From: Asterias amurensis
Lineage: Eukaryota > Echinodermata > Asteroidea > Forcipulatida > Asteriidae
Length of the DNA stretch: 64,000 nucleotides
Direction of reading: 5' to 3'
NCBI RefSeq assembly: GCF_032118995.1
Contig: NC_092663.1
Coordinates: 5,146,001 to 5,210,000, forward strand
In this document: positions 13,169 to 24,900 of the stretch, one piece after another
How positions within the stretch are numbered: the stretch's first letter is position 1
Layout: each line of letters begins with the position of its first letter
Made by a program: the position numbers and the translations under genes
Notes under the pieces: generated by a model
What the model saw: only the letters and a program-made list of their open reading frames with translations
Told to the model about the DNA's origin: nothing
Database searches by the model: none

Positions 13169-15822
13169 TGTATTTTTCTCTAGTTTATTCAACAAACCTT
13201 CTAGCTGAAGTGGTCTGAGAATAAACTATGACTTTAAATGTCAGTCATCCTCGGTAGTATAGTGGTAAGTATCTCTGACTGTCACTCAGGAGACCGGGGT
13301 TCGATTCCCCGCCGGGGAGTATATTTTTTGCTTAGTTAATTTAACAAACCTTCTGGCTGAAGTATTCTAAGAAAAACCTAGGACTTTAAACGTCAGTCAT
13401 CCTCGGTAGTATAGTGGTAAGTATCTCTGACTGTCACTCAGGAGACCGGGGTTCGATTCCCCGCCGGGGAGTGTATTATTTGCCTAGTTTATTCAACAAA
13501 CCTTCTAGCTGAAGTGTGCTTAGAATAAACTATGGCTTTAAATGTCAGTCATCCTCGGTAGTATAGTGGTAAGTATCTCTGACTGTCACTCAGGAGACCG
13601 GGGTTCGATTCCCCACCGGGGTGTGTTTTTTTTCTCTAGTTTATTCAACAAACCTTCTAGCTGAAGTGTGCTTAGAATAAACTATGGCTTTAATTGTCAG
13701 TCATCCTCGGTAGTATAGTGGTAAGTATCTCTGACTGTCACTCAGGAGACCGGGGTTCGATTCCCCGCCGGGGAGTGTATTTTTTGCCTAGTTTATTCAA
13801 CAAACCTTCTAGCTGAAGTGTTTTTAGAATGAACTTTGAATTTAAATGTCAGTCATCCTCGGTACTATAGTGGTAAGTATCTCTGACTGTCACTCAGGAG
13901 ACCGGGGTTCGATTCCCCGCCGGGGAGTGTATTTTATGCCTATTTCATTCAACAAACCTTCTAGCTGAAGTGTTCTTAGAATCAACTATGACTTTAAATG
14001 TCAGTCATCCTCGGTAGTATAGTGGTAAGTATCTCTGACTGTCACTCAGGAGACCGGGGTTCAATTCCCCGCCGGGGAGTGCATTTTTGCCTAGTTTATT
14101 CAACAAACCTTCTAGCTGAAGTGTTCTGAGAATAAACTATGACTTTAAATGTCAGTCATCCTCGGTTGTGTAGTGGTAAGTATCTCTGACTGTCACTCAG
14201 GAGACCGGGGTTCGATTCCCCGCCGGGGAGTGTCTTTTTGCCTAGTTCATTCAACAAACCTTCTAGCTGAAGTATTCTTAGAAAAAACTATGGCTTTAAT
14301 CGTCAGTCATCCTCGGTAGTATAGTGGTAAGTATCTCTGACTGTCACTCAGGAGACCGGGGTTCGATTCCCCGCCGGGAGTATATTTTTTGCTTAGTTAA
14401 TTTAACAAACCTTCTAGCTGAAGTATTCTAAGAAAAACCTAGGACTTTAAATGTCAGTCATCCTCGGTACTATAGTGGTAAGTATCTCTGACTGTCACTC
14501 AGGAGACCGGGGTTCGATTCCCCGCCGGGGAGTGTATTTTTTGCCTATTTCATTCAACAAACCTTCTAGCTGAAGTGTTCTTAGAATCAACTATGACTTT
14601 AAATGTCAGTCATCCTCGGTAGTATAGTGGTAAGTATCTCTGACTGTCACTCAGGAGACCGGGGTTCGATTCCCCGCCGGGGAGTGCATTTTTGCCTAGT
14701 TTATTCAACAAACCTTCTAGCTGAAGTGTTCTGAGAATAAACTATGACTTTAAATGTCAGTCATCCTCGGTAGTATACTGGTAAGTATCTCTGACTGTCA
14801 CTCAGGAGACCGGGGTTCGATTCCCCGCCGTGGAGTGCATTTTTGCCTAGTTTATTCAACAAACTTTCTAGCTGAAGTGTTTTGAGAATAAACTATGACT
14901 TTAAATGTCAGTCATCCTCGGTAGTATACTGGTAAGTATCTCTGACTGTCACTCAGGGGACCGGGGTTCGATTCCCCGCCGGGGAGTGTATTTTTTGCCT
15001 AGTTCATTCAACAAACCTTCTAGCTGAAGTGTTCTTAGAATAAACTATGACTTTAAATGTCAGTCATCCTCGGTAGTATACTGGTAAGTACCTCTGACTG
15101 TCACTCAGGAGACCGGGGTTCGATTCCCCGCCGGGGAGTGTATTTTTTGTCTAGTTTATTCAACAAACCTTCTAACTGAAGTGGTCTGAGAATAAACTAT
15201 GACTTTAAATGTCAGTCATCCTCGGTAGTATAGTGGTAAGTATCTCTGACTGTCACTCAGGAGACCGGGGTTCGATTCCCCGCCGGGGAGTGTGTTTTTC
15301 TCTAGTTTATTCAACAAACCTTCTAGCTGAAGTGTGCTTAGAATAAACTATGGCTTTAATTGTCAGTCATCCTCGGTAGTATAGTGGTAAGTATCTCTGA
15401 CTGTCACTCAGGAGACCGGGGTTCGATTCCCTGCCGGGGAGTGTTTTTTTTGCCTAGTTTATTCAACAAACCTTCTAGCTGAAGTGGTCTGAGAATAAAC
15501 TATGACTTTAAATGTCAGTCATCCTCGGTAGTATAGTGGTAAGTATCTCTGACTGTCACTCAGGAGACCGGGGTTCGATTCCCCGCCGGGGAGTGTTTTT
15601 TGCCTAGTTTATTCAACAAACCTTCTAGCTGAAGTATTCTTAGAATAAACTATGGCTTTAATTGTCAGTCATCCCCGGTAGTATAGTGGTAAGTATCTCT
15701 GACTGTCACTCAGGAGACCGGTGTTCGATTCCCTGCCGGGGAGTGTTTTTTTCTCTAGTTTATTCAACAAACCTTCTAGCTGAAGTGTGCTTAGAATAAA
15801 CTATGGCTTTAATTGTCAGTCA

Positions 15823-15894
15823 TCCCCGGTAGTATAGTGGTAAGTATCTCTGACTGTCACTCAGGAGACCGGGGTTCGATTCCCCGCCGGGGAG
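15823..15894 (+). tRNA. tRNA-Asp copy with fully Watson-Crick acceptor stem
   Basis: TCCCCGG replaces TCCTCGG, turning the single T-G wobble in the acceptor stem into C-G, with the rest consensus. Other TCCCCGG copies (3270, 3724, 4633, 6148, 6602, 7953, 8406, 9764, 10217, 15672) also carry T-stem mismatches; this is the only clean one. Confidence 0.85.
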
Positions 15895-18800
15895 TGTATT
15901 TTTTGCCTAGTTTATTCAACAAACCTTCTAGCTGAAGTGGTCTGAGAATAAACTATGACTTTAAATGTCAGTCATCCTCGGTAGTATAGTGGTAAGTATC
16001 TTTGACTGTCACTCAGGAGACCGGGGTTCGATTCCCCGCCGGGGACTGTTTTTTTCTCTAGTTTATTCAACAAACCTTCTAGCTGAAGTGTGCTTAGAAT
16101 AAACTATGGCTTTAATTGTCAGTCATCCTCGGTAGTATAGTGGTAAGTATCTCTGACTGTCACTCAGGAGACCGGGGTTCGATTCCCCGCCGGGGAGTGT
16201 ATTTTTTGCCTAGTTTATTCAACAAACCTTCTAGCTGAAGTGGTCTGAGAATAAACTATGACTTTAAATGTCAGTCATCCTCGGTAGTATAGTGGTAAGT
16301 ATCTCTGACTGTCACTCAGGAGACCGGGGTTCGATTCCCCGCCGGGGAGTTTATTTTTGTCTAGTTTATTCAACAAACCGTTTAGCTGAAGTGTGCTTAG
16401 AATAACTATGACTTTAAATGTCAGTCATCCTCGGTTGTATAGTGGTAAGTATCTCTGACTGTCACTCAGGAGACCGGGGTTCGATTCCCCGCCGGCGAGT
16501 GTCTTTTTGCCTAGTTCATTCAACAAACCTTCTAGCTGAAGTATTCTTAGAATAAACTATGGCTTTAATCGTCAGTCATCCTCGGTTGTGTAGTGGTAAG
16601 TATCTCTGACTGTCACTCAGGAGACCGGGGTTCGATTCCCCGCCGGGGAGTGTCTTTTTGCCTAGTTCATTCAACAAACCTTCTAGCTGAAGTATTCTTA
16701 GAATAAACTATGGCTTTAATCGTCAGTCATCCTCGGTAGTATAGTGGTAAGTATCTCTGACTGTCACTCAGGAGACCGGGGTTCGATTCCCCGCCGGGAG
16801 TATATTTTTTGCTTAGTTAATTTAACAAACCTTCTAGCTGAAGTATTCTAAGAAAAACCTAGGGCTTTAATCGTCAGTCATCCTCGGTAGTATAGTGGTA
16901 AGTATCTCTGACTGTCACTCAGGACACTGGGGTTCGATTCCCCGCCGGGGAGTGCATTTTTTGCCTCGTTTATTCAACAAACCATCTAGCTGAAGTGTTT
17001 TAAGAATGAACTTTGAATTTAAAAGTCAGTCATCCTCGGTACTATAGTGGTAAGTTACTCTGACTGTCACTCAGGAGACCGGGGTTCGATTCCCCGCCGG
17101 GGAGTGTATTTTTTGCCTATTTCATTCAACAAACCTTCTAGCTGAAGTGTTCTTAGAATCAACTATGACTTTAAATGTCAGTCATCCTCGGTAGTATAGT
17201 GGTAAGTATCTCTGACTGTCACTCAGGAGACCGGGGTTCGATTCCCCGCCGGGGAGTGCATTTTTGCCTAGTTTATTCAACAAACCTTCTAGCTGAAGTG
17301 TTCTGAGAATAAACTATGACTTTAAATGTCAGTCATCCTCGGTTGTGTAGTGGTAAGTATCTGTGACTGTCACTCAGGAGACCGGGGTTCGATTCCCCGC
17401 CGGGGAGTGTATTTTTGCCTAGTTTATTCAACGAACCTTCTTGCTGAAGTGTTCTTAGAATAAACTATGACTTTAAATGTCAGTCTTCCTCGGTGGTATA
17501 GTGGTAAGTATCTCTGACTGTCACTCAGGCGACCGGGGTTCGATTCCCCGCCGGGGAGTGTATTTTTTTCTAAATTATCCAACAAACCTTCTAGCTGAAG
17601 TATTCTAAGAAAAACCTAGGACTTTAAACGTCAGTCATCCTCGCTAGTATAGTGGTAAGTATCTCTGACTGTCACTCAGGAGACCGGGGTTCGATTCCCT
17701 GCCGGGGAGTGTATTTTTTGCCTAGTTCATTCAACAAACCTTATAGCTAAAGTGTTTTTAGAATAAACTATGACTTTAAATGTCAGTCATCCTCGGTAGT
17801 ATAGTGGTAAGTATCTCTGACTGTCACTCAGGAGACCGGGGTTCGATTCCCCGCCGGGGAGTGTATTTTTTGCCTAGTTCATTCAACAAACCTTCTAGCT
17901 GAAGTGTTCTGAGAATAAACTATGGCTTTAATTGTCAGTCATCCTCGGTAGTATAGTGGTAAGTATCTCTGACTGTCACTCAGGAGACCGGGGTTCGATT
18001 CCCCACCGGGGAGTGCTTTTTTGCCTAGTTTATTCAACAAATCTTCTAGCTGAAGTGTTCTGAAAATAAACTATGACTTTAAACGTCAGTCATCCTCGGT
18101 AGTATAGTGGTAAGTATCTCTGACTGTCACTCAGGAGACCGGGGTTCGATTCCCCGCCGGGGAGTATATTTTTTGCTTAGTTTATTCAACAAACCTTCTA
18201 CTAAAGTGTTTTTAGAATAAACTATGACTTTAAATGTCAGTCTGCCTCGGTAGTATAGTGGTAACTATCTCTGACTGTCACTCAGGAGACCGGGGTTCGA
18301 TTCCCCGCCGGGGAGTGTAGTTTTTTTCTAAATTATCCAACAAACCTTCTAGCTGAAGTATTCTAAGAAAAACCTAGGACTTTAAACGTCAGTCATCCTC
18401 GGTAGTATAGTGGTAAGTATCTCTGACTGTCACTCAGGAGACCGGGGTTCGATTCCCCGCCGGGGAGTGTATCTTTTGCCTAGTTCATTCAACAAACCTT
18501 CTAGCTGAAGTGTTCTGAGAATAAACTATGGCTTTAATTGTCAGTCATCCTCGGTAGTATAGTGGTAAGTATCTCTGACTGTCACTCAGGAGACCGGGGT
18601 TCGATTCCCCACCGGGGAGTGCTTTTTTGCCTAGTTTATTCAACAAATCTTCTAGCTGAAGTGTTCTGAAAATAAACTATGACTTTAAACGTCAGTCATC
18701 CTCGGTAGTATAGTGGTAAGTATCTCTGACTGTCACTCAGGAGACCGGGGTTCGATTCCCCGCCGGGGAGTATATTTTTTGCTTAGTTTATTCAACAAAC

Positions 18801-19152
18801 CTTCTACTAAAGTGTTTTTAGAATAAACTATGACTTTAAATGTCAGTCTGCCTCGGTAGTATAGTGGTAACTATCTCTGACTGTCACTCATGAGACCGGG
18901 GTTCGATTCCCCGCCGGGGAGTGTAGTTTTTTTCTAAATTATCCAACAAACCTTCTAGCTGAAGTATTCTAAGAAAAACCTAGGACTTTAAACGTCAGTC
19001 ATCCTCGGTAGTATAGTGGTAAGTATCTCTGACTGTCACTCAGGAGACCGGGGTTCGATTCCCACCGGGGAGTGTATTTTTTGCCTCGTTTATTCAACAA
19101 ACCATCTAGCTGAAGTGTTTTTAGAATAAACTATGACTTTAAATGTCAGTCA

Positions 19153-19224
19153 TCCTCGGTAGTATAGTGGTAAGTATCTCTGACTGTCACTCAGGACACC
19201 GGGGTGCGATTCCCCGCCGGGGAG
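19153..19224 (+). pseudogene. tRNA-Asp copy with T55 changed
   Basis: The T loop reads TGCGATT, replacing the universal T55 in the B box, and the variable loop reads GACACC. It lies in the more diverged right third of the array. Confidence 0.7.
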
Positions 19225-21127
19225 TGTATTTTTGCAGGGTTTATTCAACAAACCTTCTACTAAAGTGTTTTTAGAATAAACCATGACTTTAAATGTCAGT
19301 CATCCTCGGTAGTATAGTGGTAACTATCTCTGACTGTCACTCAGGAGACCGGGGTTCGATTCTCCGCTGGGGAGTGTTTTTTTTCTAAATTATCCAACAA
19401 ACCTTCTAGCTGAAGTATTCTAAGAAAAACCTAGGACTTTAAACGTCAGTCATCCTCGGTAGTATAGTGGTAACTATCTCTGACTGTCACTCAGGAGACC
19501 GGGGTTCGATTCCCCGCCGGGGAGTGTATTTTTGCCTAGTTTATTCAACAAACCATCTAGCTGAAGTGTTTTTAGAATAAATCATGACTTTAAACGTCAG
19601 TCATCATCGGTAGTATAGTGGTAAGTATCTCTGACTGTCACTCAGGAGACCGGGGTTCGATTCCCTGCCGGGGAGTGTATTTTATGCCTAGTTCATTCAA
19701 CAAACCTTCTAGCTGAAGTGTTCTTAGAATAAACTATGACTTTAAATGTCAGTTATCCTCGGTAGTATAGTGGTAAGTATCTCTGACTGTCACTCAGGAG
19801 ACCGGGGTTCGATTCGCCGCCGGGGAGTGCATTTTTGCCTAGTTTATTCAACAAACCTTCTAGCTGAAGTATTCTTAGAATAAACTATGGCTTTAATCGT
19901 CAGTCATCCTCGGTAGTATAGTGGTAAGTATCTCTGACTGTCACTCAGGACACCGGGGTTCGATTCCCCGCCGGGGAGTGCATTTTTGCCTAGTTCATTC
20001 AACAAACCTTCTAGCTGAAGTATTCTTAGAATAAACTATGGCTTTAATCGTCAGTCATCCTCGGTAGTATGGTGGTAAGTATCTCTGACTGTCACTCAGG
20101 AGACCGGGGTTCGATTCCCCGCCGGGGAGTGTATTTTTTGCCTATTTCATTCAACAAACCTTCTAGCTGCAGTGGTCTAAAAAATAAACCATGACTTTAA
20201 ACGTCAGTCATCCTCGGTAGTATAGTGGTTAGTATCTCTGACTGTCACTCAGGAGACCGGGGTTCGATTCCCCGCCGGGGAGTGTATTTTTTGCCTAGTT
20301 CATTCAACAAACCTTCTAGCTGAAGTGTTCTTAGAATAAACTATGACTTTAAATGTCAGTCATCCTCGGTAGTATAGTGGTAAGTATCTCTGACTGTCAC
20401 TCAGGAGACCGGGGTTCGATTCCCCGCCGGGGAGTGTATTTTTTGCCTAATTCATTCAACAAACCTTCTAGCTGCAGTGGTCTAAAAAATAAATTATGAC
20501 TTTAAACGTCAGTCATCCTCGGTAGTATAGTGGTAAGTATCTCTGACTGTCACTCAGGAGACCGGGGTTCGATTCCCCACCGGGTAGTGTATTTTTTGCC
20601 TAGTTCATTCGACAAACCTTCTAGCTGAAGTGTTCTTAGAATAAACTATGACTTTAAATGTCAGTCATCCTCGGTAGTATAGTGGTAAGTATCTCTGACT
20701 GTCACTCAGGAGACCGGGGTTCGATTCCCCGCCGGGGAGTGTATTTTTTGCCTAGTTCATTCAACAAACCTTCTAGCTGAAGTGTTCTTAGAATAAACTA
20801 TGGCTTTAATCGTCAGTCATCCTCGGTAGTATAGTGGTAAGTATCTCTGACTGTCACTCAGGAGACCGGGGTTCGATTCCCCGCCGGGGAGTGTATTTTG
20901 GGCCTAATAGTTTATTTAACAAACCAGTAGGCTGAAGTCGTCTAAAAAATAAACCTTGACTTTAAACGTCAGTCATCCTCGGTAGTATAGTGGTAAGTAT
21001 CTCTGACTGTCACTCAGGAGACCGGGGTTCGATTCCCCGCCGGGGAGTGTATTTTTTGCCTAGTTCATTCAACAAACCTTCTAGCTGAAGTGTTCTTAGA
21101 ATAAACTATGGCTTTAAACGTCAGTCA

Positions 21128-21199
21128 TCCTCGGTAGTATAGTGGTAAGTATCTATGACTGTCACTCAGGAGACCGGGGTTCGATTCCCTGCCGGGGAG
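21128..21199 (+). tRNA. Last tRNA-Asp copy of the array
   Basis: Carries TATCTATGAC in the anticodon-stem region (C28 to A) and a G-T pair in the T stem (CCCTG). The anticodon GTC and B box are kept. A TATATGTTTTG spacer gives a four-T terminator. Only about 780 bp separate it from the integrin start codon. Confidence 0.75.
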
Positions 21200-21245
21200 T
21201 ATATGTTTTGCCTAGTGTTGTCAAAGCTTAGTGGTCTTAAAATTT

Positions 21246-21977
21246 GTAGAACCTTTTTGTGAGTAAAACAAACATCGTAAAAAGCCACTTACACAGGTGC
21301 ATCTTTTGTCTAATTGCCTATCACACACCTGCTTTATTATGCTTGGCGTCTTTGTTGGCAGACGGTCGATTGTTCTTGTTTCCCAACATTGAAAGTGATG
21401 AAAAGCCACTTTAATATTAGAATAGGCTACTACTAGACAATACTACGGTAGGCCAACCTTGGTCAGCAGTTTCAAGTAGTTTGTGTTTTTTTCGTGGAGC
21501 TTTTGCTTTTACCGTGTATCAGTTCTGGGCCACCGTAGCCTGCTTAACCTCTTCGTGACATGAAGAACCACCTTTAGAAAGCAACACCACCCGCATTAAC
21601 CATGCAAACGGATCAGTTCTGAAGAGGTAAACCAGGTTCATTATTGGCCCAAACAATGGTTTCCGGCGTGGGATATGGAGGTTAACCCCAAACCAAAGTC
21701 AATCAATGACACTCCCATTCCTGTGCGATTTCCGCCAGCAAATTTCCTGCTCAATACAGAATTACAAGCATTTCCTCTTTCGCTTCTAGAAGTTGTGACA
21801 GTGTGAAGTGAATGCTGTTTAGTGTAGCAACAGTACAGTACTATTACCTACCGCTTTGGAAAGGTGCTTTTGCAAATTATACTCCTATCTCATTTGAAAA
21901 CTAAGGTTTGACTTTAACATTAACAATATTGATGCCTCTTGAATGTACAACATGAACCGGTTGAAAGACATTGCACA
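21246..21977. other. Region between tRNA array and integrin gene
   Basis: This interval must hold the promoter and 5' UTR of integrin copy A unless a further 5' exon lies elsewhere. I see no clear TATA box. The reading frame of exon 1 is closed by a TGA at 21930-21932, so the coding start lies after that. No other gene is supported. Confidence 0.4.
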
Positions 21978-24900
21978 ATGCTAATGAGGACACTACTGAT
22001 TGTGAGTGGAATATTGCTTTGGGAAAATGGCAGTTATGCATTCAATATGGACACAGACAAAGCTATAGTGCATGGAGGAACCAATGGCAGTCTGTTTGGA
22101 TACACAGTAGCTTTCCACAGGGAGGGTAACATCAACATGTAAGTTATAAAAGGTGTTATGTTTTTGAAAGCCATACCACACCATTGTTGCATTTGTCTTT
22201 CTTGCGATAATTATTGTATAATAACTTTTAAAAGTTGTAAACCAAATCGTGAGACCACCATCGATATTTAAATGCATGCTGTTGCTGATGTTGTTGTTTC
22301 TTTTGTTATTCTTAATTAATATAAGAAAACGAAAATACTATTAAAAAAAACTTAAACAGTAAAACTTATGACATTAAAGGAACACGTTGCCTTGGATCGG
22401 TCGAGTTGGTCTTTGAAAAGCGTTCTGTAACCGTAGTGTTATAAAATCGATATGGTTAGAAAGATGATGTAAAAGTAGAATACAATGATCTACACAAATA
22501 TGCCTCGAAATTGCGTGGTTTTCGTTTTACCTCGTCGACAAACACGGTCGGCCATTTATGGGAGTCAAAAATTTGACTCCCATAAATGGCCGACCGTGTC
22601 ATTTCGCGACGTACAATGAAAACCGTGCAATTTTGAGTGATACTTGTGTGGATCATTATATTCTACCTTTAAACTATCTTTCTAACCATATGCATTTCAT
22701 TACAAACGGTTTCAAACGCTTTTCATAGACCAACTTGTCCGATCCAAAGCAACGTGTTCCTTTAAAGTTAGTTTTATATATTGGATATTGGCTTGTACAG
22801 CGAATATCGATGATGCTTACTCGTTGGATATCGGACATTAATTGCATGTATCGATGTGTTTGTTGTTGTTTTTTAGTTGGTTTTTTTTTTTAGCTTATTT
22901 GGGGGGGGGGGGGTGGGGGATAAATTTGATATTGGACATTCATATATGTTTGTACAAAGAATATCGATGTTCCATGTTATATTGGATGTAATATTCACTT
23001 TAATAGCACAAACGGCAGTCACTAAAGGTCAACACAGTTGAGGCTGATACGCGATTCAACTAGTCCTCCGGAAATTACAATTCCCTTACAACAAGCCACT
23101 GATCTTGACAACCTTGAACTTCAAGCAACAAATATTGAGTATACATAACTGATGGTGCAGAAACAATCTAGATCACTCTTTCTGGAGAGTTTCCACAATA
23201 AAATACATAGGTTGATCAGAGGCAGCTTGAACTGATGGCACCTATAGATTGTGGGATTCCCCTGTCAATGTGTTATAGCCATTAGCCGACTATACACATG
23301 TTGGGCAGGCAGACTATCGATGATAAACCAAAACTTGTCCTGCCCTTGAACTGATTGTAATCCTCCATTCACTTCCACACATTACATATACCGAATATCA
23401 ACAGCAAAACTAGCAATACAACAGCACAGCCATGAAACAACACAAGCCTAACTACCATGATAGCTATACACGTAGCCTGCACAAGTTTACAATTCTCGAT
23501 ATCATTACTCTATGATTCAACAATCCCTAAAAGTAAAGACATTTCTCTTATTACAAATAGGCCTACATTTTAAAGACAAAACAAAGCCGAGATAGAGTTC
23601 TTAGACATCATTAAGCCCAAATAAGGAGCATCTCCAGAGCCTTTAAACAAAAATCGAAAATAATTTCTCTCTCTTTCTCAAAGTTGAAAACGGAAAATAG
23701 AGGTGAGCCCAAAGGTTGTTGACACAAACTTATCTTGTTGTTAAATTATATCATGCTAATGAATAGTTTTCAGAAATGTTGAGTGGCAGTTGATCCCCCT
23801 ACAGGTCTATAAATACAGATCAAATGTTTTTGATTATAGCCAATTGTTATATTTATGTACCGCACAAGCCACTTATAGATCCTCATCTTTTTAATTGGTT
23901 GAACATGCGTCACGTGTCATACATAATTTTGCTCATAGGAGTTATATAGTGATAAATATAGTGCGCTTACGTTTATAGTACGCTTCCCTATACAAACCAT
24001 GACTAAGCTAACAGTCTGAATTTCACTTTGAAGTTGTTATCATGTTCTGTTTATTACACTGACTCATATTATTATGCACTGCACCCACTGTTTGTACAGT
24101 GGCCGTTAAAACACAATAGCATAATGTTCACTCATATTGGCTATGAAAACTGCACTTCCTTGTCGATAACAACACAACTTCAGATTGTTGTTATTAGTAG
24201 GTAGGGGCCTATACAAATGTAGGGTTAGGCCAGTTGAACTCTCTTTTATTAGAGAGAAATAAATCAACACTGAATGGAACAGGCAGCATTGAAAGGCTGT
24301 GAGGTTATCAAGCTGTGAAGCTAACTCGTGAACAATTTAACAACATGTTGCCATTTTTTTGTGCTATAGTATTTTATTACGGAACATCCTGCATGAAGTA
24401 CTGACAAGCAACTATTCTTCATCCAATACTATGTTTTGCCAAACCAAACAGGAACGTCGCTCATAAAATTATTAGTCTGGTTTATTTATTTACTGCATTC
24501 GCGGCCAATCAGGCCGACGAGTACGTTTTCAGTTATTACTTTTTCAAGATAAAGGTAAAAATGTATGTATATAATTATATATTAAGAATAGGTAGACATT
24601 AACCACACAATACAACAACAACAAAAATGCACAATTTTTCGTTTAAAAGGGGGCAAGGAAAGAAACAACCACATTATAAAAGAGTTTTGACAATAATAAA
24701 TCAAAAATGGGTAATTGCCTAACGTTTCGCCCCTTTAGCACGGTGTTTCTCGAAGGATAAATGTCAGCACAAACAAACTAGATTATCCTGCCACACCGGC
24801 AGCCAAGGTTTAGTTGTTCACCAGATCTTTGGTGTTTGATAGTAATTATACGCTTGGTCTTGATGTTCTTATCACAGGCTATTAGTTGGGGCACCGAGAG

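Larger units (their letters stand above)
1149..21199 (+). tRNA. 133 tandem tRNA-Asp (anticodon GTC) genes
   Basis: The consensus folds as a cloverleaf: acceptor TCCTCGG with CCGGGGA, anticodon stem TCTGA with TCAGG around loop CTGTCAC (anticodon GTC), T arm CGGGG-TTCGATT-CCCCG, discriminator G as in tRNA-Asp, no intron, CCA not encoded. The B box GGTTCGATTCC is canonical. About 59 copies match the consensus exactly by eye; GTC is kept in all. Starts: 1149 1300 1451 1603 1754 1906 2058 2209 2361 2512 2664 2816 2967 3119 3270 3421 3573 3724 3875 4027 4178 4330 4482 4633 4784 4936 5087 5239 5391 5543 5694 5845 5997 6148 6299 6451 6602 6753 6897 7048 7200 7348 7499 7650 7802 7953 8104 8256 8406 8557 8708 8859 9011 9159 9310 9461 9613 9764 9915 10067 10217 10368 10519 10670 10822 10974 11126 11278 11430 11581 11732 11883 12035 12187 12339 12491 12643 12795 12946 13097 13248 13400 13552 13704 13856 14008 14159 14310 14461 14613 14764 14915 15067 15219 15370 15522 15672 15823 15975 16126 16278 16428 16579 16730 16881 17033 17185 17336 17487 17638 17790 17942 18093 18244 18396 18548 18699 18850 19002 19153 19303 19453 19604 19756 19907 20058 20211 20363 20516 20668 20820 20976 21128. 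Confidence 0.95.
1061..21245 (+). repeat. 20-kb tandem array of 151-bp tRNA-Asp units
   Basis: Each unit is a 72-nt tRNA-Asp gene plus a spacer of about 79 nt holding a short oligo-T tract, a conserved TTCAACAAACCTTCTAGCTG block and an AT-rich leader ending GTCAGTCA just before the gene. Spacing is usually 151 or 152 bp. The left edge is a truncated unit (1061-1148, only the last bases of a tRNA). The right edge decays after 21199 into a diverged spacer. Spacer subtypes recur in blocks: a subtype with TTTGCTTAGTTAATTTAAC lies before the copies at 4330, 5239, 7200, 9011, 10822, 12035, 13400, 14461 and others. From 7200 to 10822 the block period is 12 units (about 1811 bp), from 10822 to 13400 it is 8-9 units (about 1213-1365 bp), and near 18093-18850 it is 4 units (about 606 bp). 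This pattern is expected from repeated unequal crossing-over. Confidence 0.97.

Noticed and set aside
1149-21199. Regular ~150-bp periodicity suggesting a CRISPR-like or protein-coding repeat array
   Set aside because: The repeated part folds as a eukaryotic tRNA with terminator, spacers are related to each other, and there is no open frame; the rest of the window is clearly animal.
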